From positions 2,505,501 to 2,569,500 of the forward strand of contig NZ_CP113061.1 of assembly GCF_026625745.1 (NCBI RefSeq): a stretch of 64,000 nt of DNA, read 5' to 3'. A model generated the notes under the pieces. It had not been told where the DNA came from. It saw only the letters and a list, made by a program, of their open reading frames with translations, and made no database searches. This DNA comes from Asticcacaulis sp. SL142 (GTDB lineage Bacteria > Pseudomonadota > Alphaproteobacteria > Caulobacterales > Caulobacteraceae). Both the position numbers and the translations under genes were made by a program. This document shows positions 53,000-63,420 of the stretch, piece after piece; the first letter of the stretch is position 1, and every line of letters begins with the position of its first letter.

Positions 53000-54004
53000 C
53001 TAATTCCAAAGGCCCATAATTTTTTTGGTTTCGGCTACCACTGGCGCGGCAACTTCATTGGCCTTATCGGCACCGGCGCGGAGCACGCGGTCGATTTCAG
53101 CCGGATCGTTTAATAGCCCGCGCAGACGCTCAGAGATAGGCGACATTTTGTCCACTACCACCTCGGCCAGGGCCGGTTTGAACGCGCCAAAGCCCTTACC
53201 GCCGAAATCGGCCAGTACATCCGCTACCGTCACGCCCGCCAAAGCCGCATAGATGCCGATCAGATTTTTGGCCTCCGCACGGCCCTCAAGACCGGCCTCT
53301 TCGGACGGCAATACCTCAGCGTCGGACTTGGCCTTTTTGATCTTGGAGGCGATGGTATCGGCATCGTCGGTCAGGTTGATGCGCGAATTGTCCGATGGGT
53401 CGGATTTCGACATCTTGGCGGTACCGTCCCGAAGCGACATGATGCGCGCCCCCGGCCCCTGATAAAGGGTTTCCGGCAGGGGGAAGTAATCGACCTTATA
53501 GTCGTGATTGAATTTCTTGGCGACGTCGCGCGTCAGCTCAAGGTGCTGACGCTGGTCTTCACCGACCGGAACGTGGGTGGCCTTGTAGAGCAGGATATCG
53601 GCGGCCTGAAGCACCGGATAGGTGTAAAGCCCGATCGAGGCGCGCTCTTTGTCCTTACCGGCCTTGTCCTTGAACTGGGTCATGCGGTCGAGCCAGCCTA
53701 GACGCGCCACGCAGTTGAACAGCCAGCCGAGTTCGACATGACCGGGCACCGCCGATTGCGGGAAGATCACCGATTTTGCCGGGTCAACGCCTGCGGCCAG
53801 GTAACAGGCGGCGATTTCGCGGGTTTGTGACAAAAGCTGCGCCGGGTCCTGCCAGACCGTAATGGCGTGCAGATCGGCGATCATGTAATAGCGCTCAGCG
53901 TCAAGCGCCTGCATGTCGGCGAATTTCTTGAGCGCGCCCAGATAGTTGCCGAGGTGAAGCGAACCGGACGCCTGAATGCCGGACAGAATGCGTTGCGTGG
54001 CCAT
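53000..54004 (-). CDS. trpS: Tryptophanyl-tRNA synthetase
   Basis: A 334-residue class I synthetase. The HIGH-type motif is [10 protein letters not shown] (residues 14-23), the specificity region is [10 protein letters not shown], and the KMSKS loop is [11 protein letters not shown] near 198. Length is normal. It follows murJ after 2 bp and precedes the PCuAC gene, forming a leftward cluster. Confidence 0.97.
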   Translation of the reverse strand: MATQRILSGIQASGSLHLGNYLGALKKFADMQALDAERYYMIADLHAITVWQDPAQLLSQTREIAACYLAAGVDPAKSVIFPQSAVPGHVELGWLFNCVARLGWLDRMTQFKDKAGKDKERASIGLYTYPVLQAADILLYKATHVPVGEDQRQHLELTRDVAKKFNHDYKVDYFPLPETLYQGPGARIMSLRDGTAKMSKSDPSDNSRINLTDDADTIASKIKKAKSDAEVLPSEEAGLEGRAEAKNLIGIYAALAGVTVADVLADFGGKGFGAFKPALAEVVVDKMSPISERLRGLLNDPAEIDRVLRAGADKANEVAAPVVAETKKIMGLWN

Positions 54005-54006
54005 GA

Positions 54007-55647
54007 TTACTTTTGACGTTTCATTATGCGTTTAAGATCGGCAGGTCGAACCGCGCCGGTCAAGATCAGCAGACCGCCATAAACCAAAATGCCCGCGAAA
54101 CAAACGCCTAAAATGGCGATTTCCTTAGAGGCGGCATCGGGCAGGGGGCTTTCAATTGCTGTGCGGAAATAGCTGGCGGCGGCGCAAAACGCACCCATGC
54201 CGAGGCCCGCTATGATTATTTTCAGCAGTGAGGCTTGTGCCTTAAGTGACGGTGACCAGGTGTTTCGGCGCATTAGGGTAAAGACCATCAGTATGACGTT
54301 CGACCAGGCGGAGGCGGAGGTGGCGACCACCAGTCCCGGCACGCCCATGATGGGATAAAGCGCAACACACAGGGCGACATTGAGGGCGACGGATACCAGC
54401 GCAAACTTCATCGGACCTTTGGTATCCCGGCGCGCAAAAAAGGCCGGGGTCAGCACGCGGGTCAGCACGAAGGCCGGAACGCCCCAGCCGTAATGGAACA
54501 GCAGCTTGCCGGTTTCCATAGCGTCATGGGCGGTAAACAGCCCGCGTGAAAACAGGCCGTCGATCAGGAAGAACGGCATGAACAAAAGGGCGGCGGCAGC
54601 GGGTAGGGTCAGGGCCATGGAAAACACCATCGCCTCGTCCATGGCCGTCTGGGCGCGGTCGTGATCTTGCGCCTGCACGGCTTTTGACAGGGTGGGCAGT
54701 AACGCCACGCCGATGGCCACGCCGACCAGACCTAGCGGCAACTGATAGAGCCGGTCGGCCACGCTCATCCAGGTGCGCGCCCCATCGACATTGCCGGAAA
54801 ACCATTGCGAGACGAAGATATTGATCTGGGTGGCGGCGGCAGCCAAAGCTCCGGGCACCGCCAGTACGATCAGGCCCTTGATTTCGGGGCTCAAGGTCGG
54901 GCGGGCCAGACCGATTTTGGCGCCCGTTTTGCGACATCCCCACACCAGCAGGCCAGCCTGAGCGACGCCTGATGCGGCGGCGGCCCAGCACAGGGCGACG
55001 GCGGCATCTTGCGGATTATTACGAAACGGCAAAACGGCCAGCAGCATGAACAGGTTCATAACCGTGGGGGCGACGGCTGAGACTATAAACCGGCCGCGCG
55101 CGTTTAGAACCCCCGACAGCAAAGCGACAATGACCATGCACGGAAGATAGGGCATGGTGATCTGGGTCAGCAGCACCGCCCAGTTGAACTTTTCAGGGTT
55201 GTCGAGATAGCCGGACGAATAAACCGTCATCAGCCACGGCATGGCCAGTTGGATGATCACGGTCAGGACAATCGTAAAGGCGCTCAACGTCGCCAGCGCA
55301 TCACGGGCCAGCTTATCGGCGGCGTCCTTACCGTCTTTCTCCAGCACCTGCGAATAGGCCGGGACAAAGGCAGCCGTAAAGGCCCCTTCGGCAAAGATGC
55401 GGCGGAACAGGTTGGGAAAGCTGATGGCGGTCGCATAGGCATCGGCCATGATCGTGCCGGAAGCCCCCAAAGCGGCCGTGACCACCAGATCCCGCGCCAG
55501 ACCCATGAACCGGCTGATCAGGGTAAAGCCCGAATAGATCATCGACGACTTGACCAGTCCGGTCGATTTCGGGGCTTTGGATTCCGCAGGCAGTTCGGTC
55601 TGAGACAAGGTTGTGGCGTCCGTAAAATGAGCGCTCAGCCAAACCAT
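54007..55647 (-). CDS. murJ: Lipid II flippase MurJ
   Basis: A 546-residue MviN/MurJ protein with 14 predicted helices. N-terminal [17 protein letters not shown] and [29 protein letters not shown] carry the essential arginines. It moves lipid II across the inner membrane for peptidoglycan synthesis. The first 35 residues precede the family start; the second ATG near residue 36 ([13 protein letters not shown]) might be the true start. It leads murJ-trpS. Confidence 0.94.
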   Translation of the reverse strand: MVWLSAHFTDATTLSQTELPAESKAPKSTGLVKSSMIYSGFTLISRFMGLARDLVVTAALGASGTIMADAYATAISFPNLFRRIFAEGAFTAAFVPAYSQVLEKDGKDAADKLARDALATLSAFTIVLTVIIQLAMPWLMTVYSSGYLDNPEKFNWAVLLTQITMPYLPCMVIVALLSGVLNARGRFIVSAVAPTVMNLFMLLAVLPFRNNPQDAAVALCWAAAASGVAQAGLLVWGCRKTGAKIGLARPTLSPEIKGLIVLAVPGALAAAATQINIFVSQWFSGNVDGARTWMSVADRLYQLPLGLVGVAIGVALLPTLSKAVQAQDHDRAQTAMDEAMVFSMALTLPAAAALLFMPFFLIDGLFSRGLFTAHDAMETGKLLFHYGWGVPAFVLTRVLTPAFFARRDTKGPMKFALVSVALNVALCVALYPIMGVPGLVVATSASAWSNVILMVFTLMRRNTWSPSLKAQASLLKIIIAGLGMGAFCAAASYFRTAIESPLPDAASKEIAILGVCFAGILVYGGLLILTGAVRPADLKRIMKRQK

Positions 55648-55861
55648 AAAAGCTTTACTGCTGCAAGTATGATCGCGGGACGGCTTGAAAACGTGTCTTC
55701 AAGAAAGAACTTGGCAAATGCGAAATCCGGTTCTATACAGGCTTCAACATCGACCGGATGCCTTCGGGCTATCGGCGGCGGCCCATAGAAAGGCCAGCCG
55801 CTTTTTTGTTGCCTAAACAACAGCAAGGCCGGACTTATATATCGCGGAGACAGTACCTAGC
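55648..55861. other. rimP operon leader region
   Basis: A 214-bp region between the divergent murJ and rimP genes. It contains a GC-rich hairpin followed by T6 (55775-55807) and, overlapping it, a short open frame from ATG 55758 coding MPSGYRRRPIERPAAF. An attenuator for the rimP-nusA-infB operon is proposed in the findings. Confidence 0.6.
55775..55807 (+). terminator. Putative attenuator hairpin upstream of rimP
   Basis: GCGGCGGCC ... GGCCAGCCGC, then TTTTTTG, 54 bp before the rimP start. It precedes the operon it would terminate rather than following a plus-strand gene. Confidence 0.6.
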
Positions 55862-56548
55862 GTGCGCGCCAAAACGACCGAAGATCGTAAGCTTATCGAG
55901 ATATTCGACCCGATTGCCGAGGCTTTGGGCCTTGATATCGTGCGAGTGCGCCTGATGGGCTCCAATAAGCCCGACGGGGCGCGCCGGTTGCAGGTCATGG
56001 CGGAACGTAAAGTGGACGGTGACATCAATGTCGCCCAGTGCGCGCGTCTGTCGCGGGCCATTTCGGCCTATATGGACGAAGCTGATCCGATCACCGGCGA
56101 ATATATTCTTGAAGTGTCGTCGCCCGGTATCGACCGGCCACTGACGCGCCTTAAGGATTTTGTGACCTATGAGGGATTAGAAGCCCGCATCGAGCTTGAC
56201 CGGCTGGCAGAAGGACGTAAGCGCTTTCGCGGGATTCTGGCCGGTATCGAAGATGATCATGTCGCCATCGACCTGGAGGGCGAAGAAGAGACCGCGCTTA
56301 TGCCGTTCGCGTGGGTGGTTGAGGCCAAGCTGATCCTGACCGACGAGCTGCTGAAGCAGGGGGCTGAAAAGGCTGCCTCGCGCCGGGAAGCCGGTGAGGA
56401 TGAGGACGAAGACGATTTTGACGGGGGCGATGACGCCGATGATGGTGTCGTTGCCAATGACGACGAAGATTTTGATTACGAAGCGTTTGATGATGACGAC
56501 TTCGATGACGAACAAGATAATGAAGACGATAAGGATCGCACCCAATGA
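55862..56548 (+). CDS. rimP: Ribosome maturation factor RimP with long acidic tail
   Basis: A 228-residue protein. Residues 1-165 are Rim[63 protein letters not shown]. The C-terminal 55 residues (about 172-228) are almost all Asp/Glu with scattered Phe/Gly. RimP helps assemble the 30S subunit; the acidic tail is an addition beyond the usual 150-200 residues. The start is GTG at 55862. It overlaps nusA by 4 bp. Confidence 0.92.
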   Translation: MRAKTTEDRKLIEIFDPIAEALGLDIVRVRLMGSNKPDGARRLQVMAERKVDGDINVAQCARLSRAISAYMDEADPITGEYILEVSSPGIDRPLTRLKDFVTYEGLEARIELDRLAEGRKRFRGILAGIEDDHVAIDLEGEEETALMPFAWVVEAKLILTDELLKQGAEKAASRREAGEDEDEDDFDGGDDADDGVVANDDEDFDYEAFDDDDFDDEQDNEDDKDRTQ

Positions 56549-58221
56549 GCTTTACCGGAATTAGCGCCAACCGCCTTGAACTGCTGCAAATTGCCGACGC
56601 GGTCGCGCGCGAAAAGCAGATCAGCAAGGATGTGGTTATCGAATCCATCGAAGAGGCCATCCAAAAGGCCGCGCGCTCGCGTTACGGCGCTGATCACGAC
56701 ATCCGCGTCAAGATCGACGTCAAGACCGGCGAAATGGCCATCACCCGCTATGTGACCGTGGTGCCGGACGAAGAGCTGGAAAACGAATACGCTCAAAAAT
56801 CCCTGACCGACGCCCTGAAAGACGACAAGGAAGCCTTTGTCGGCAAGGCCTACGAAGAGGTTCTGCCGCCGTTTGAACTGGGCCGCGTCCAGACCCAGAT
56901 GGCCCGTCAGGTGGTGACCCATAAGGTGCGTGAAGCGGAGCGTGAGCGGCAGTACGATGAATACAAGGACCGCGTGGGTGAAATCATCAGCGGCACGGTT
57001 AAGCGGGTCGAATACGGCAATGTCGTTGTCGATCTGGGCCGTGGCGAAGGCATCATGCGCCGCGATCAGTCGATCCCGCGTGAAGCCTTCCAGATCAATG
57101 ACCGCATCCGCGCCTATATCTATGACGTGCGCCGTGAGACCAAGGGCCCGCAAATCATGCTGTCGCGTGCTCATGGCGGCTTCATGGCTAAGCTTTTTGC
57201 CCAGGAAGTGCCGGAAGTTTATGACGGCGTAATCGAAATCAAGTCGGTGTCGCGTGACCCTGGTTCGCGCGCCAAGATGGCGGTGTTCTCGAACGACTCG
57301 TCGATCGACCCGGTCGGGGCGTGCGTCGGTATGCGTGGTTCGCGCGTTCAGGCGGTGGTCGCCGAACTGCAAAACGAAAAAGTCGATATCATCCAATGGT
57401 CGCCCGATGACGCGACCTTTATCGTCAACGCTCTGGCACCTGCCGAAGTGTCGAAGGTGGTTCTGGACGAAGAAGAAGACCGCGTCGAAGTGGTCGTGCC
57501 GGATGAGCAACTGTCGCTCGCGATCGGCCGTCGCGGCCAGAACGTGCGTCTGGCGTCGCAGCTTACCGGCTGGCAAGTTGATATCATCACCGAGTCCCAA
57601 GACTCTGAGCGCCGCCAGAAGGAATTTGCCGAGCGTACCGCCCTGTTCCAGGAAGCGCTCGATGTCGATGAGGTTATCGCTCAGCTTCTGGTGACCGAAG
57701 GCTTCACGACGGTCGAAGATCTGGCCTATATCGATGAAAACGAAATCGCCGTCATCGAAGGCTTTGACGAAGACACCGCCTCTGAGCTTCAGGCCCGTGC
57801 CCGTGACTTCCTTGAAAAAGAAGTGGCGGAACTGGATGCCAAGCGCGTCGCTCTGGGCGTCGATGACGATCTGCTGACCGTTAATGGTCTCACCCTGGCC
57901 ATGGCTGTGGCGCTCGGTGAAGCCGGTGTGAAGACGGTTGAAGATCTGGCCGATCTGGCGACCGACGAAATCCGTGGCGGCTATGAGCAGCGCGGCGCTG
58001 ACCGGGTCAAGATTGCTGGCGCGCTGGAAAGCTTTAGCCTGTCGGTGCCGGACGCGGAAAGCCTGATCCTCAATGCCCGCGTCGCTGCCGGCTGGATCGA
58101 AGCCCCTGAAGCCCCGCCTGAGCCTGAGTTTGAGGATGCCGATCTTGATGACTTAGGTGTTGAAGGCGTAGATGATGAAGGGAGCGCGACCGCAGATGAC
58201 GTCGCCGAACCCGAACAATGA
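56545..58221 (+). CDS. nusA: Transcription factor NusA
   Basis: A 558-residue elongation and antitermination factor. N-domain (1-135), S1 domain (about 135-200), KH1 and KH2 (about 200-340, with [23 protein letters not shown] and [19 protein letters not shown]) and two C-terminal acidic repeats (about 360-520) typical of alphaproteobacteria and E. coli. The tail is acidic. It is coupled to rimP and overlaps ylxR by 26 bp. Confidence 0.96.
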   Translation: MSFTGISANRLELLQIADAVAREKQISKDVVIESIEEAIQKAARSRYGADHDIRVKIDVKTGEMAITRYVTVVPDEELENEYAQKSLTDALKDDKEAFVGKAYEEVLPPFELGRVQTQMARQVVTHKVREAERERQYDEYKDRVGEIISGTVKRVEYGNVVVDLGRGEGIMRRDQSIPREAFQINDRIRAYIYDVRRETKGPQIMLSRAHGGFMAKLFAQEVPEVYDGVIEIKSVSRDPGSRAKMAVFSNDSSIDPVGACVGMRGSRVQAVVAELQNEKVDIIQWSPDDATFIVNALAPAEVSKVVLDEEEDRVEVVVPDEQLSLAIGRRGQNVRLASQLTGWQVDIITESQDSERRQKEFAERTALFQEALDVDEVIAQLLVTEGFTTVEDLAYIDENEIAVIEGFDEDTASELQARARDFLEKEVAELDAKRVALGVDDDLLTVNGLTLAMAVALGEAGVKTVEDLADLATDEIRGGYEQRGADRVKIAGALESFSLSVPDAESLILNARVAAGWIEAPEAPPEPEFEDADLDDLGVEGVDDEGSATADDVAEPEQ

Positions 58222-58963
58222 TCCGGTTGTAGTTCCTCATAATGATCTAAACCTGTCCTCCCCATCCGATTTTGAACGGATTGCGGAGGACGGGGTTGAA
58301 ATCCTGTGCGAGCCTGCCCATGTGAAGGGGCTGAAGCGTCGTGACATCGCCTCTGGTGAAGCGGCGGATGTGGCGGGCCTGATCCGTTTTGTCATTGGCC
58401 CGGACGGGCAGGTGACACCGGATCTGCTGCAAAAGCTGCCGGGCCGTGGCCTGTGGGTTAAGGCGTCGCGTGACAGCCTTAATCTGGCGGTCAAAAAGAA
58501 CCTGTTTGCCCGCGCGGCTAAGCGTCAGGTCAAGGCGAATGCCGATCTGGCGGACACAGTATGTCATCTGTTGCGCAGGCGCTGCCTTGATCTGCTCGGG
58601 ATGGCGCGCCGTGAAGGCGAGATTATCTTAGGCTTTGAAAAAGTCATGGCCGGTATCCGCTCCGGTAAGGCCGCGTGGATTATCGAAGCGACGGATAGTG
58701 CCGATGACGGACGTTCAAAGATTTTGGCGCTGGCCAGAGCTGTAGGCAGCGGCCCTTCGGTTTCGCCGAAGGTGTGCGGACTATTCAGTAATGACGAGCT
58801 AAGTCTGGCGCTGGGCCTTGAGAACGCGGTCCATCTGGCGCTGGTGAACGGTAAGCGCATCAGGCGCTGGAAGCATGAAGTGACGCGCCTGTCAGGGTTT
58901 GTGCCGCTGGTGCCACCGGGCTGGAACTATACGGAGGGTGCGCAAGCCACAGCACCCGATTAA
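58196..58963 (+). CDS. YlxR/DUF448-L7Ae-type fusion RNA-binding protein
   Basis: A 255-residue protein. The N-terminal half has the YlxR pattern (GLIRFVIGPDGQVTPDLLQKLPGRGLWVKASRDSL), while the usual CVxCR near the start is changed to CEPAHVKGLKRRDI, lacking a second cysteine. The C-terminal half has LLGMARREGEIILGFEKVMAGIRSGKAAWIIEATD, an L7Ae/L30e-like domain. YlxR binds RNA near nusA in many bacteria. It overlaps the end of nusA by 26 bp and precedes infB by 185 bp. Confidence 0.88.
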   Translation: MTSPNPNNDPVVVPHNDLNLSSPSDFERIAEDGVEILCEPAHVKGLKRRDIASGEAADVAGLIRFVIGPDGQVTPDLLQKLPGRGLWVKASRDSLNLAVKKNLFARAAKRQVKANADLADTVCHLLRRRCLDLLGMARREGEIILGFEKVMAGIRSGKAAWIIEATDSADDGRSKILALARAVGSGPSVSPKVCGLFSNDELSLALGLENAVHLALVNGKRIRRWKHEVTRLSGFVPLVPPGWNYTEGAQATAPD

Positions 58964-59148
58964 TGCGCTAATACGCGGATGAATTATCGACCTTGGGGCT
59001 ATTATGCCTAGTATTTTGAGGCCCAAGGCAGTATGAGAACGCCACAATTCATTGCTTAAGCGGGCCACAGCCTGCATTTTTGGCAATATTGCGGACTTGG
59101 TAGTTGAGCGAAACGATCTTCGTTTCCTAAAGGATTATAAGCTAGCGA

Positions 59149-62100
59149 ATGAGCGACGCGAACGATAAGAACGACGGGCCGAAAGGCGACAATACACGGG
59201 CACCTCTCACCTTGAAGCCGCGTGTCGGCGGCAGTGTGTCGACCGGCACGGTGAAGCAAAGCTTCAGCCATGGCCGTTCCAAGACCGTGGTGGTGGAAAC
59301 CAAGCGCCGTATTGGTGTGCCGCCGCCCGCCGGTGGCGGGTCGCGTATCGAAGGCAATATGGCCGCGCCTAAGCCGCAAAATACACAAAATCAGGGCCAG
59401 TCCCGTCCTCAATCTGGGGGGCGTCCGCCGCAAGGTAGTAATCCCGGCGGGTTGCGTCAGGAAGAACTGGATGCCCGTCGCCGCGTGATCGAGCAAGCGC
59501 GCGTTGATCAGGAGCGCCGTGAGACTGAAACCCGTCAGCGTCAGCAGGCCGATGCCGCCCGCCGCGCCGCCGAAGACGCCTCAAAGCCCGCACCTGCGGC
59601 TGAGCCTGTTAAGTCAGAGGCGTCTGCGCCTGTGGCAGCACCCGCCCCCGCCCCGACACCGGCCCCTGAGCCCGTTAAGGCGGAAGCGCCTTCGGTTCAG
59701 CTTAATCCGGCTATCGATCAGGCCCTGTCGCGTCCGGCCCGTGCGCCGCGCGAAGATCAACCGCGTCCGCGCTATGATCAGCGCACCCCCGATAGCCGCA
59801 ATGACCGCCCGCAAGGGGATCGGCCAACCACGACCTATCAAGCTGGCCGCGACCGCCCGCAAGGCGACCGTCCTCAAGGGGATCGTCCGGGCTATCAGGG
59901 TAATCGTCCGCAAGGCGACCGCCCTCAAGGTGACCGTCCGCCATTTAACCGCGACCGCCCGCAGGGGGATCGTCCCCAAGGTGAGCGTTCTGGCTATCAG
60001 GGCAATCGTCCGCAAGGCGATCGTCCTCAAGGCGATAGACCTCAAGGTGACCGTCCGCCGTTTAACCGTGATCGCCCCCAAGGGGATCGTCCGGGCTATC
60101 AGGGCAACCGCCCGCAGGGTGATCGTCCTCAAGGGGATCGTCCGCCGTTTAACCGTGACCGTCCGCAGGGTGACAGACCGCAAGGCGATCGTCCAAGGCC
60201 TGCCGGTGGTGAAACCGTTCGTTATTCTGCCAATTCGCCGCGTCCGCCGCGTCCTGGCGTAGGCGTTTCGGCCAATGCGCCCGCGACACCCGAAGTTGAC
60301 CGCATCCGCTCATCGCGCGGCGCTGTGCCTGCCGGTAAGCCGGCTGATGTCCGTGGCCGCGTCGGTGAAGATGATGATGCCCGCGGCAAGCGCGGCAAGG
60401 CCGGCGCGCCCGTCAAGGCCGTTTCGCAAACCCGTGGTGAACCTAAGCGCCGTGAAGGCCGCCTTACCTTGCAAGCTGTTGTCGGTGACGGTGAGGGCTC
60501 GGCTGACCGGATGCGCTCACTGGCGTCGGTCAGACGTGCGCGTGAACGTGAGCGCGAAAAGCGCAAAGGCTCACAGGCCGAACAGACCCGTACGGCCCGT
60601 GAAGTGGTTATTCCTGACGTCATTACGGTACAGGAACTGTCTAACCGTATGGCTGTCCGCGCCGTTGACATCATCAAGATGTTGATGAAGCAGGGCATGA
60701 TGCTCAAGATCAACGACATCATTGATACCGATACCGCCGAACTGGTCGCTACCGAATTTGGTCACACCGTTAAGCGCGTCTCGGAATCTGACGTCGAAGA
60801 AGGCTTTATCGACGCTGAAGACCATTCGGACGACACCGTTGTGCGTCCGCCGGTCGTGGCCGTCATGGGTCACGTTGACCACGGTAAGACCTCGCTGCTG
60901 GATGCTTTGCGTAAAGCCGATGTGGCTGCGGGCGAAGCCGGTGGCATCACCCAGCATATCGGTGCCTATCAGGTGCGTTTGCCTGCGGGTGAAAAGGTTA
61001 CCTTCCTGGATACCCCAGGTCACGCCGCCTTCTCGGCCATGCGGGCCCGTGGGGCCAATGTCACCGATATCGTGGTTCTGGTGGTGGCAGCCGATGACGG
61101 CGTCATGCCGCAGACGATTGAAGCTATTAACCATGCCCGTGCCGCCAAGACGCCGCTGATCGTGGCCGTCAACAAGATGGATAAGCATGAGGCGAACCCG
61201 CAGCGCATCATCAACGAGCTTCTGCAACATGAAGTCGTGGTGGAATCGCTGGGCGGTGACACGCAGATTATCGAAGTCTCGGCCAAGACCGGTCTCGGCC
61301 TTGATAATCTGATCGAAGCTCTGCTGCTTCAGGCCGAAGTGCTTGATCTGCGCGCTAATCCTGACCGTACCGCCGAAGGCGTGGTGATTGAGGCCAAGCT
61401 CGATAAGGGCCGTGGTCCGGTGGCAACGGTTCTGGTTAAGCGCGGTACGCTGAAGCGTGGCGATATCGTGGTGGCTGGTTCAAGCTGGGGCCGTGTGCGC
61501 GCCCTTATTAATGAGCGCAATGAACAACTGGCTGAGGCCGGTCCGTCTGAGCCGGTGGAAATCCTCGGTCTGGACGGCGCGCCTGATCCCGGTGACACTC
61601 TGGCCGTGGTCGAAAGCGACGCCCGTGCCCGTGAAATCACCGAGTACCGTCAGCGTCTGCGTCGTGAAAAGATGGTGGCTCCGGTGGGGGCTGTCTCTCT
61701 GACCGACATGATGTCGAAGTTGCAGGATAAGCGCCTTAAGGAACTGCCGCTGATCATCAAATCTGATGTTCAGGGCTCGACCGAAGCGATTATTGGTTCG
61801 CTCGATAAGCTGGCGACCGACGAAGTCCGTGCACGGATCATCCATTCGGGTGCCGGTGCGATTACGGAATCTGACGTCCAACTGGCCAAGGGTTCCAACT
61901 CTCCGATCATCGGCTTTAACGTCCGGGCCTCCAAGCAGGCGCGCGATCTGGCCGAACGTGAAGGCGTGGAAATTCGCTATTATGCGATCATTTACGACCT
62001 GATCGATGATATCAAAGGTGTGCTGTCGGGCATGCTGGCGCCGATCCAGCGCGAAACCTTCCTCGGCAATGCCGAAGTCCTTGAGGTGTTTGACATCTCC

Positions 62101-62352
62101 AAGGTTGGCAGGGTTGCGGGCTGTCGCGTTACCGAAGGCCGTGTCGAGAAGGGGGCGCGTGTGCGTATCCTGCGCGACAACATCGTCATTCAGGAAATGG
62201 GTGTCCTTTCGACGCTCAAGCGCTTCAAGGACGAGGTCAATTCGGTTGTGGTCGGTCAGGAATGTGGTATGGCCTTCAACGGCTTCCAGGATCTTAAGGC
62301 CGGTGACTTCATCGAATGTTTCACCGTCGAAGAGATCAAGCGGACGCTTTAA
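59149..62352 (+). CDS. infB: Translation initiation factor IF-2
   Basis: A 1067-residue initiation GTPase. The N-terminal part (1-560) is a long linker containing an Arg-Pro-Gln-Gly-Asp repeat block (about residues 220-350). The G domain has [16 protein letters not shown] near 570, DTPGHAAF near 618 and NKMD near 673; the domains II-III and the fMet-tRNA-binding C2 domain complete the protein. GTP-bound IF-2 recruits initiator tRNA to the 30S subunit. The linker is much longer than in E. coli IF-2 (890 residues). Confidence 0.96.
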   Translation: MSDANDKNDGPKGDNTRAPLTLKPRVGGSVSTGTVKQSFSHGRSKTVVVETKRRIGVPPPAGGGSRIEGNMAAPKPQNTQNQGQSRPQSGGRPPQGSNPGGLRQEELDARRRVIEQARVDQERRETETRQRQQADAARRAAEDASKPAPAAEPVKSEASAPVAAPAPAPTPAPEPVKAEAPSVQLNPAIDQALSRPARAPREDQPRPRYDQRTPDSRNDRPQGDRPTTTYQAGRDRPQGDRPQGDRPGYQGNRPQGDRPQGDRPPFNRDRPQGDRPQGERSGYQGNRPQGDRPQGDRPQGDRPPFNRDRPQGDRPGYQGNRPQGDRPQGDRPPFNRDRPQGDRPQGDRPRPAGGETVRYSANSPRPPRPGVGVSANAPATPEVDRIRSSRGAVPAGKPADVRGRVGEDDDARGKRGKAGAPVKAVSQTRGEPKRREGRLTLQAVVGDGEGSADRMRSLASVRRAREREREKRKGSQAEQTRTAREVVIPDVITVQELSNRMAVRAVDIIKMLMKQGMMLKINDIIDTDTAELVATEFGHTVKRVSESDVEEGFIDAEDHSDDTVVRPPVVAVMGHVDHGKTSLLDALRKADVAAGEAGGITQHIGAYQVRLPAGEKVTFLDTPGHAAFSAMRARGANVTDIVVLVVAADDGVMPQTIEAINHARAAKTPLIVAVNKMDKHEANPQRIINELLQHEVVVESLGGDTQIIEVSAKTGLGLDNLIEALLLQAEVLDLRANPDRTAEGVVIEAKLDKGRGPVATVLVKRGTLKRGDIVVAGSSWGRVRALINERNEQLAEAGPSEPVEILGLDGAPDPGDTLAVVESDARAREITEYRQRLRREKMVAPVGAVSLTDMMSKLQDKRLKELPLIIKSDVQGSTEAIIGSLDKLATDEVRARIIHSGAGAITESDVQLAKGSNSPIIGFNVRASKQARDLAEREGVEIRYYAIIYDLIDDIKGVLSGMLAPIQRETFLGNAEVLEVFDISKVGRVAGCRVTEGRVEKGARVRILRDNIVIQEMGVLSTLKRFKDEVNSVVVGQECGMAFNGFQDLKAGDFIECFTVEEIKRTL
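59800..60210 (+). repeat. In-frame RPQGD repeat within infB
   Basis: A degenerate tandem array coding for RPQGD units, with longer units [12 protein letters not shown] and RPGYQGN interspersed. The DNA copies differ at wobble positions, so the array is not very recent. It is expected to be disordered and basic/acidic balanced. Confidence 0.85.
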
Positions 62353-62368
62353 GCCTAATGTAAAAGTT

Positions 62369-62395
62369 TTAGGCCCAGACGTTGTTTGGGCCTAA
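62369..62395 (+). terminator. Hairpin after infB
   Basis: TTAGGCCCA/TGGGCCTAA arms with a 9-base loop, 17 bp after the infB stop, no strong T run on the right. Confidence 0.5.
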
Positions 62396-62406
62396 GCGAA
62401 GCTATT

Positions 62407-62443
62407 AAAAACACCCCGCCAAATAATGGCGGGGTGTTTTTTT
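62407..62443. terminator. Strong bidirectional terminator after infB
   Basis: AAAAACACCCCGCC/GGCGGGGTGTTTTT, 14-bp arms with T7 on the right. It separates infB from the leftward DUF1508 gene. The infB transcript therefore ends here, before any rbfA or truB. Confidence 0.9.
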
Positions 62444-62445
62444 AG

Positions 62446-62640
62446 TTAATAATATTTTTTTATATTCCGTATCAGTGAGTTAACACCATCTACAGCCGCT
62501 TGTCGTGTTGTGTAATTTTCCGAATGACACAAAATGCGCCCGTTTGCGGCTTTTGCACGCCAATAATATTGCGCGTTAACCGTCGGAAAAACTTCAAAGA
62601 CGGGCTTATCTGCTTGATACAGTGAGTTAGCGTTGGTCAT
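62446..62640 (-). CDS. DUF1508 (YegP-like) small protein
   Basis: A 64-residue single-unit DUF1508 protein: PVFEVFPTVNAQYYWRAKAANGRILCHSENYTTRQAAVDGVNSLIRN matches the YegP repeat (beta-beta-beta-alpha, W-R-x-KAANG). YegP proteins of E. coli have two such units. AAAGG lies 8 bp before the ATG. It is convergent with infB across the terminator. Function unknown. Region is AT-richer than average. Confidence 0.8.
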   Translation of the reverse strand: MTNANSLYQADKPVFEVFPTVNAQYYWRAKAANGRILCHSENYTTRQAAVDGVNSLIRNIKKYY

Positions 62641-62833
62641 CGAATGACCCTTTCAGGTTGGCGCAAGAGCGTCTTCAGCGGGGACGGTCTTGCAAAAAAT
62701 GAAAGGACACCCTATACTTGCCAAGCTTGTCACAGCATGGGGCAGATGCATCTTGTCCCAGTTAAGGCCAATCGACTCGTTCGGTTGGCCTTAACCATAT
62801 CTAGCACACCTCATTTAAAAATCAATCCCCACA
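62641..62833. other. Intergenic stretch without supported gene
   Basis: No gene is supported. A 94-codon open frame (62644-62928) runs through it on the plus strand but has no family match, overlaps the gene at 62834 and lacks codon bias. The inverted repeat GGCCAA...TTGGCC (around 62768-62790) is the only structure. Confidence 0.5.
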
Positions 62834-63145
62834 TCAATCCTCCCGCGCGGTTTTCTTGCGATAAACCCCCTTCTTTTCGCGTACGCTTTCTATCAGGTTG
62901 GCTTTTGTCATTCTGTACAGCTTGTTAGATAGGTATGTACGCTCTAAAAGAAGTTCATATTTTCGATATAAACCCACTAAAATTTCATCTATGTTTGCGA
63001 TTTTATCAAATGAATCAATAACATTTATAATTTTCTCCTCTAATTCATCCATCTTGTTAATTTGGAGTTGTTTTTTTAGGGACTCAGGAAGGTCGGACAT
63101 GTCCCCGATTCTTTTGCCCACTCTTTTTAAAATTTCTTCGTCCAT
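62834..63145 (-). CDS. Small helical protein, AT-rich, unknown
   Basis: A 103-residue highly charged helical protein, MDEEILKRVGKRIGDMSDLPE onward, with no recognised family and a coiled-coil-like middle (KMDELEEKIINVIDSFDKIANIDEIL). The ATG at 63145 has AGGAG 7-8 bp upstream; an ATG ten codons earlier does not. Base composition departs strongly from the genome: 62941-63000 has 18 G/C in 60. Likely acquired. Function unknown. Confidence 0.6.
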   Translation of the reverse strand: MDEEILKRVGKRIGDMSDLPESLKKQLQINKMDELEEKIINVIDSFDKIANIDEILVGLYRKYELLLERTYLSNKLYRMTKANLIESVREKKGVYRKKTARED

Positions 63146-63420
63146 TTCATAATCTCCTAGCTTCCTTTCATTCAATTTACACGACTTGTCCTTTAAGTTA
63201 AATGTTAATCTTTCGTTAACATTCCTAAAATTTTTCTAAGTTTAATTTATCATTTTTTTGCCGCGCGCTCCTTTGTGTTTTTCAGGCTTGATTTTCGATT
63301 CGCCGCTGACATTTTAAGGGGTGTGGGGTCGATGACCCCACGCCTTTTTTCTTTCAATTGAAACCTTTGACTTTTCGAAAGATTTGCCTGCTATAGCGGG
63401 GAAACCTTTGGAATACGCCT
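63146..63420. other. AT-rich upstream region of purU
   Basis: An AT-rich stretch (63180-63260) likely holds the promoter of the leftward gene at 62834 and perhaps that of purU. A hairpin with T6 at 63323-63350 lies 70 bp before purU. Confidence 0.5.
63323..63350 (+). terminator. Hairpin plus T run upstream of purU
   Basis: GTGGGGTC-GAT-GACCCCAC then CGCC and TTTTTT. It lies upstream of purU with no plus-strand gene before it, so it may be an attenuator or a family-E palindrome. Confidence 0.6.

Noticed and set aside
59800-60210. Repeats resembling a CRISPR array
   Set aside because: The units are in frame with infB and code RPQGD, with no conserved spacer structure and no cas genes nearby.
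62644-62928. 94-codon plus-strand open frame after the DUF1508 gene
   Set aside because: Overlaps the better-supported gene at 62834-63145 (which has AGGAG before its ATG) and shows no recognisable protein pattern.
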